A stretch of DNA of 64,000 nucleotides from Natronococcus occultus SP4 (GTDB lineage: Archaea > Halobacteriota > Halobacteria > Halobacteriales > Natrialbaceae), in contig NC_019974.1 in assembly GCF_000328685.1 (NCBI RefSeq), positions 3,339,001 to 3,403,000 of the forward strand. Reading direction: 5' to 3'. Both the position numbers and the translations under genes were made by a program. The notes under the pieces are model-generated. The model saw only the letters and a list, made by a program, of their open reading frames with translations, ran no database searches and was not told the DNA's origin. Below are positions 62,939-64,000 of the stretch, in pieces. Positions within the stretch are counted from its first letter, which is position 1; every line of letters begins with the position of its first letter.

Positions 62939-63417
62939 TAGTTCTCACCCTCCTCGTTCTCGTCGACTTCCTCGACGACGATCTCGACGTCCACTTCCGG
63001 CGTGTTCCAGGCGGTCGCACGCCCCATCGCGCGGGGTTTGCGACCGACGGACTCGCCGACCTTGTGTGCGGCGATGTGGACGATCTCCATCGAGGCACCG
63101 TCGAAGCCCTGGTGGTCGGCGTTGGACTCGACGTTCTCGAGCAGGTCGAGGTACTCCTCCGAGACCTTCTCGGGGTACTTGCCGGCGTCCCAGCCCTCGA
63201 CGTCGGAGCGGTGGCCCGCTCCAGTGTTGTGGGACTTGAACGGCACGGACTGTTCCTCGTCGATTACGTCCTGGAGGTACGCCCGGGCGTCCGCGACGGT
63301 ACGGCCCTTGATCTCGCGGGCGACCTCCTTGCTGTGCTTGTGGCTCATGTGACGCTCCCGGAGCATCGCTTTCGCGGTCGTGTCCGGATCCGCGTCGACT
63401 GAGTAGTTGATTCCCAT
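62938..63417 (-). CDS. rpl22: 50S ribosomal protein L22
   Basis: The 159-residue protein starts MGINYSVDADPDTTAKAMLRE and has SHKHSKEVAREIKGRTVADAR and a loop near the tunnel (GRKPRAMGRATAWNTPEV). It spans to the exit tunnel. It lies 7 bases after rps19. Confidence 0.96.
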   Translation of the reverse strand: MGINYSVDADPDTTAKAMLRERHMSHKHSKEVAREIKGRTVADARAYLQDVIDEEQSVPFKSHNTGAGHRSDVEGWDAGKYPEKVSEEYLDLLENVESNADHQGFDGASMEIVHIAAHKVGESVGRKPRAMGRATAWNTPEVDVEIVVEEVDENEEGEN

Positions 63418-63424
63418 GCGGTGA

Positions 63425-63847
63425 TCACTTCAGTGGGACGAACTTCGAGGATCGAGTCGCACCGATCCCGGCCTGTCCGTGCTCGACGGACGTTCGGGTC
63501 AGCTGGAACTCGCCGAGATAGTGTCCGATCATCTCGGGTTCGACGCGAACGCGCTCGAAGGACTGTCCGTTGTACACGGAGAAGGTCAGTCCGACGAACT
63601 CCGGCAGCACCGGCATGTCTCGCAGGTGCGTTCGGATCGGCGCGTTGGCGGTCTCTTCCTCGCCTTTCTCGCGGGCCTTCTCGAGCAGTTTCTCCTGCTC
63701 GACGGAGAGGCCGCGCGTGATACTTCGCCGCTTGCGAGCGGGCAGCAGTTCCGCAACTTCCTCGAGCTCCATCTCCTGCAGCTCGTCGAGCGTGTAGCCG
63801 CGGTAGGTGAACTCACCTTCGCGACCGGTTCTGTACTCCTGACTCAT
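63425..63847 (-). CDS. rps19: 30S ribosomal protein S19
   Basis: The 140-residue protein starts [20 protein letters not shown] and has the S19 core [21 protein letters not shown] and a basic C-terminus [18 protein letters not shown]. Its start overlaps the rpl2 stop by 4 bases (ATGA). Confidence 0.96.
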   Translation of the reverse strand: MSQEYRTGREGEFTYRGYTLDELQEMELEEVAELLPARKRRSITRGLSVEQEKLLEKAREKGEEETANAPIRTHLRDMPVLPEFVGLTFSVYNGQSFERVRVEPEMIGHYLGEFQLTRTSVEHGQAGIGATRSSKFVPLK

Positions 63848-64000
63848 TTGTTTCCACCTCGTCCGGTTCGGCGCGAGGAGATGTCACCGACCTTCCGTCC
63901 CGGCGGGGCGTCCCGCGAGACGGACTTCGGTTTACCCGGGTGCTGTCGGCCGCCGCCACCGAACGGGTGATCGACGGCGTTCATCGCAACACCGCGGACG
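63844..64000 (-). CDS. rpl2: 50S ribosomal protein L2, C-terminal part (cut by window end)
   Basis: The last 51 or so codons are visible: [37 protein letters not shown] and RRTGRGGNK, then TGA. The [13 protein letters not shown] stretch is the near-invariant L2 peptidyl-transferase region. The rest of the gene lies beyond 64000. Confidence 0.96.
   Translation of the reverse strand, partial: VRGVAMNAVDHPFGGGGRQHPGKPKSVSRDAPPGRKVGDISSRRTGRGGNK

Overview
The window is chromosomal DNA of a halophilic archaeon (class Halobacteria). The evidence is very high G+C, strongly acidic proteins, the archaeal ribosomal gene order with rps4e, rpl32e and rpl19e inside the spc block, TATA boxes about 26 nt ahead of start codons (leaderless messages), and families typical of haloarchaea (HTH-10/Bat regulators, amphi-Trp, DUF5786). 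The genus cannot be fixed from this sequence alone. Almost all of it is core genome; no transposase, integrase gene or CRISPR array was seen. The one clear mobile element is an intein.

Layout. 0-8.2 kb: 5' end of glmS, a CPA2 antiporter with tandem Usp domains, a small acidic protein, two Bat-type regulators and a UspA protein. 8.3-10.4 kb: a sco-tlpA-ccdA cluster likely to serve assembly of the CuA oxidase encoded at 48-52 kb. 10.7-14.6 kb: a small zinc protein, tRNA-Glu with tRNA-like repeats on its 3' side, and metabolic genes. 14.6-19.9 kb: the topoisomerase VI operon, with a 569-residue intein in the B subunit. 19.9-27.4 kb: a K+-channel-like protein, another Bat-type regulator, an exported amidohydrolase, an SGNH-like protein, UspA, TauE/SafE and an NRAMP-like transporter. 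27.7-32.7 kb: gyrB-gyrA, then a winged-helix gene broken by a one-base frameshift. 32.9-34.6 kb: a ZIP metal transporter and its probable DtxR-type regulator, with two palindromic sites at the ZIP promoter. 34.7-39.3 kb: arginase, a type II NADH dehydrogenase-like protein, an acyltransferase, an Nmad3-like protein, two abutting tiny zinc proteins and tRNA-Pro. 39.3-42.6 kb: adk, an EMC3/DUF106 protein, cmk and cbf5. 42.6-47.7 kb: a small conserved protein, an amphi-Trp protein, TrkA and an APC permease with Usp domains. 47.9-52.1 kb: cytochrome oxidase genes coxB, a coxA-coxC fusion, and a subunit IV. 52.8-64 kb: the S10/spc ribosomal operon on the minus strand, from rpl2 (cut by the window end) to secY.

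The most unusual observations are in-frame palindromic insertions inside the RNase P subunit gene rnp1; tRNA 3'-end copies and tandem repeats beside both tRNA genes; the Top6B intein, which has Lys in place of the usual penultimate His; a 13-bp-arm hairpin just ahead of the NRAMP-like gene; and a His/Asp-rich insertion in the Sco protein next to its copper-binding His.
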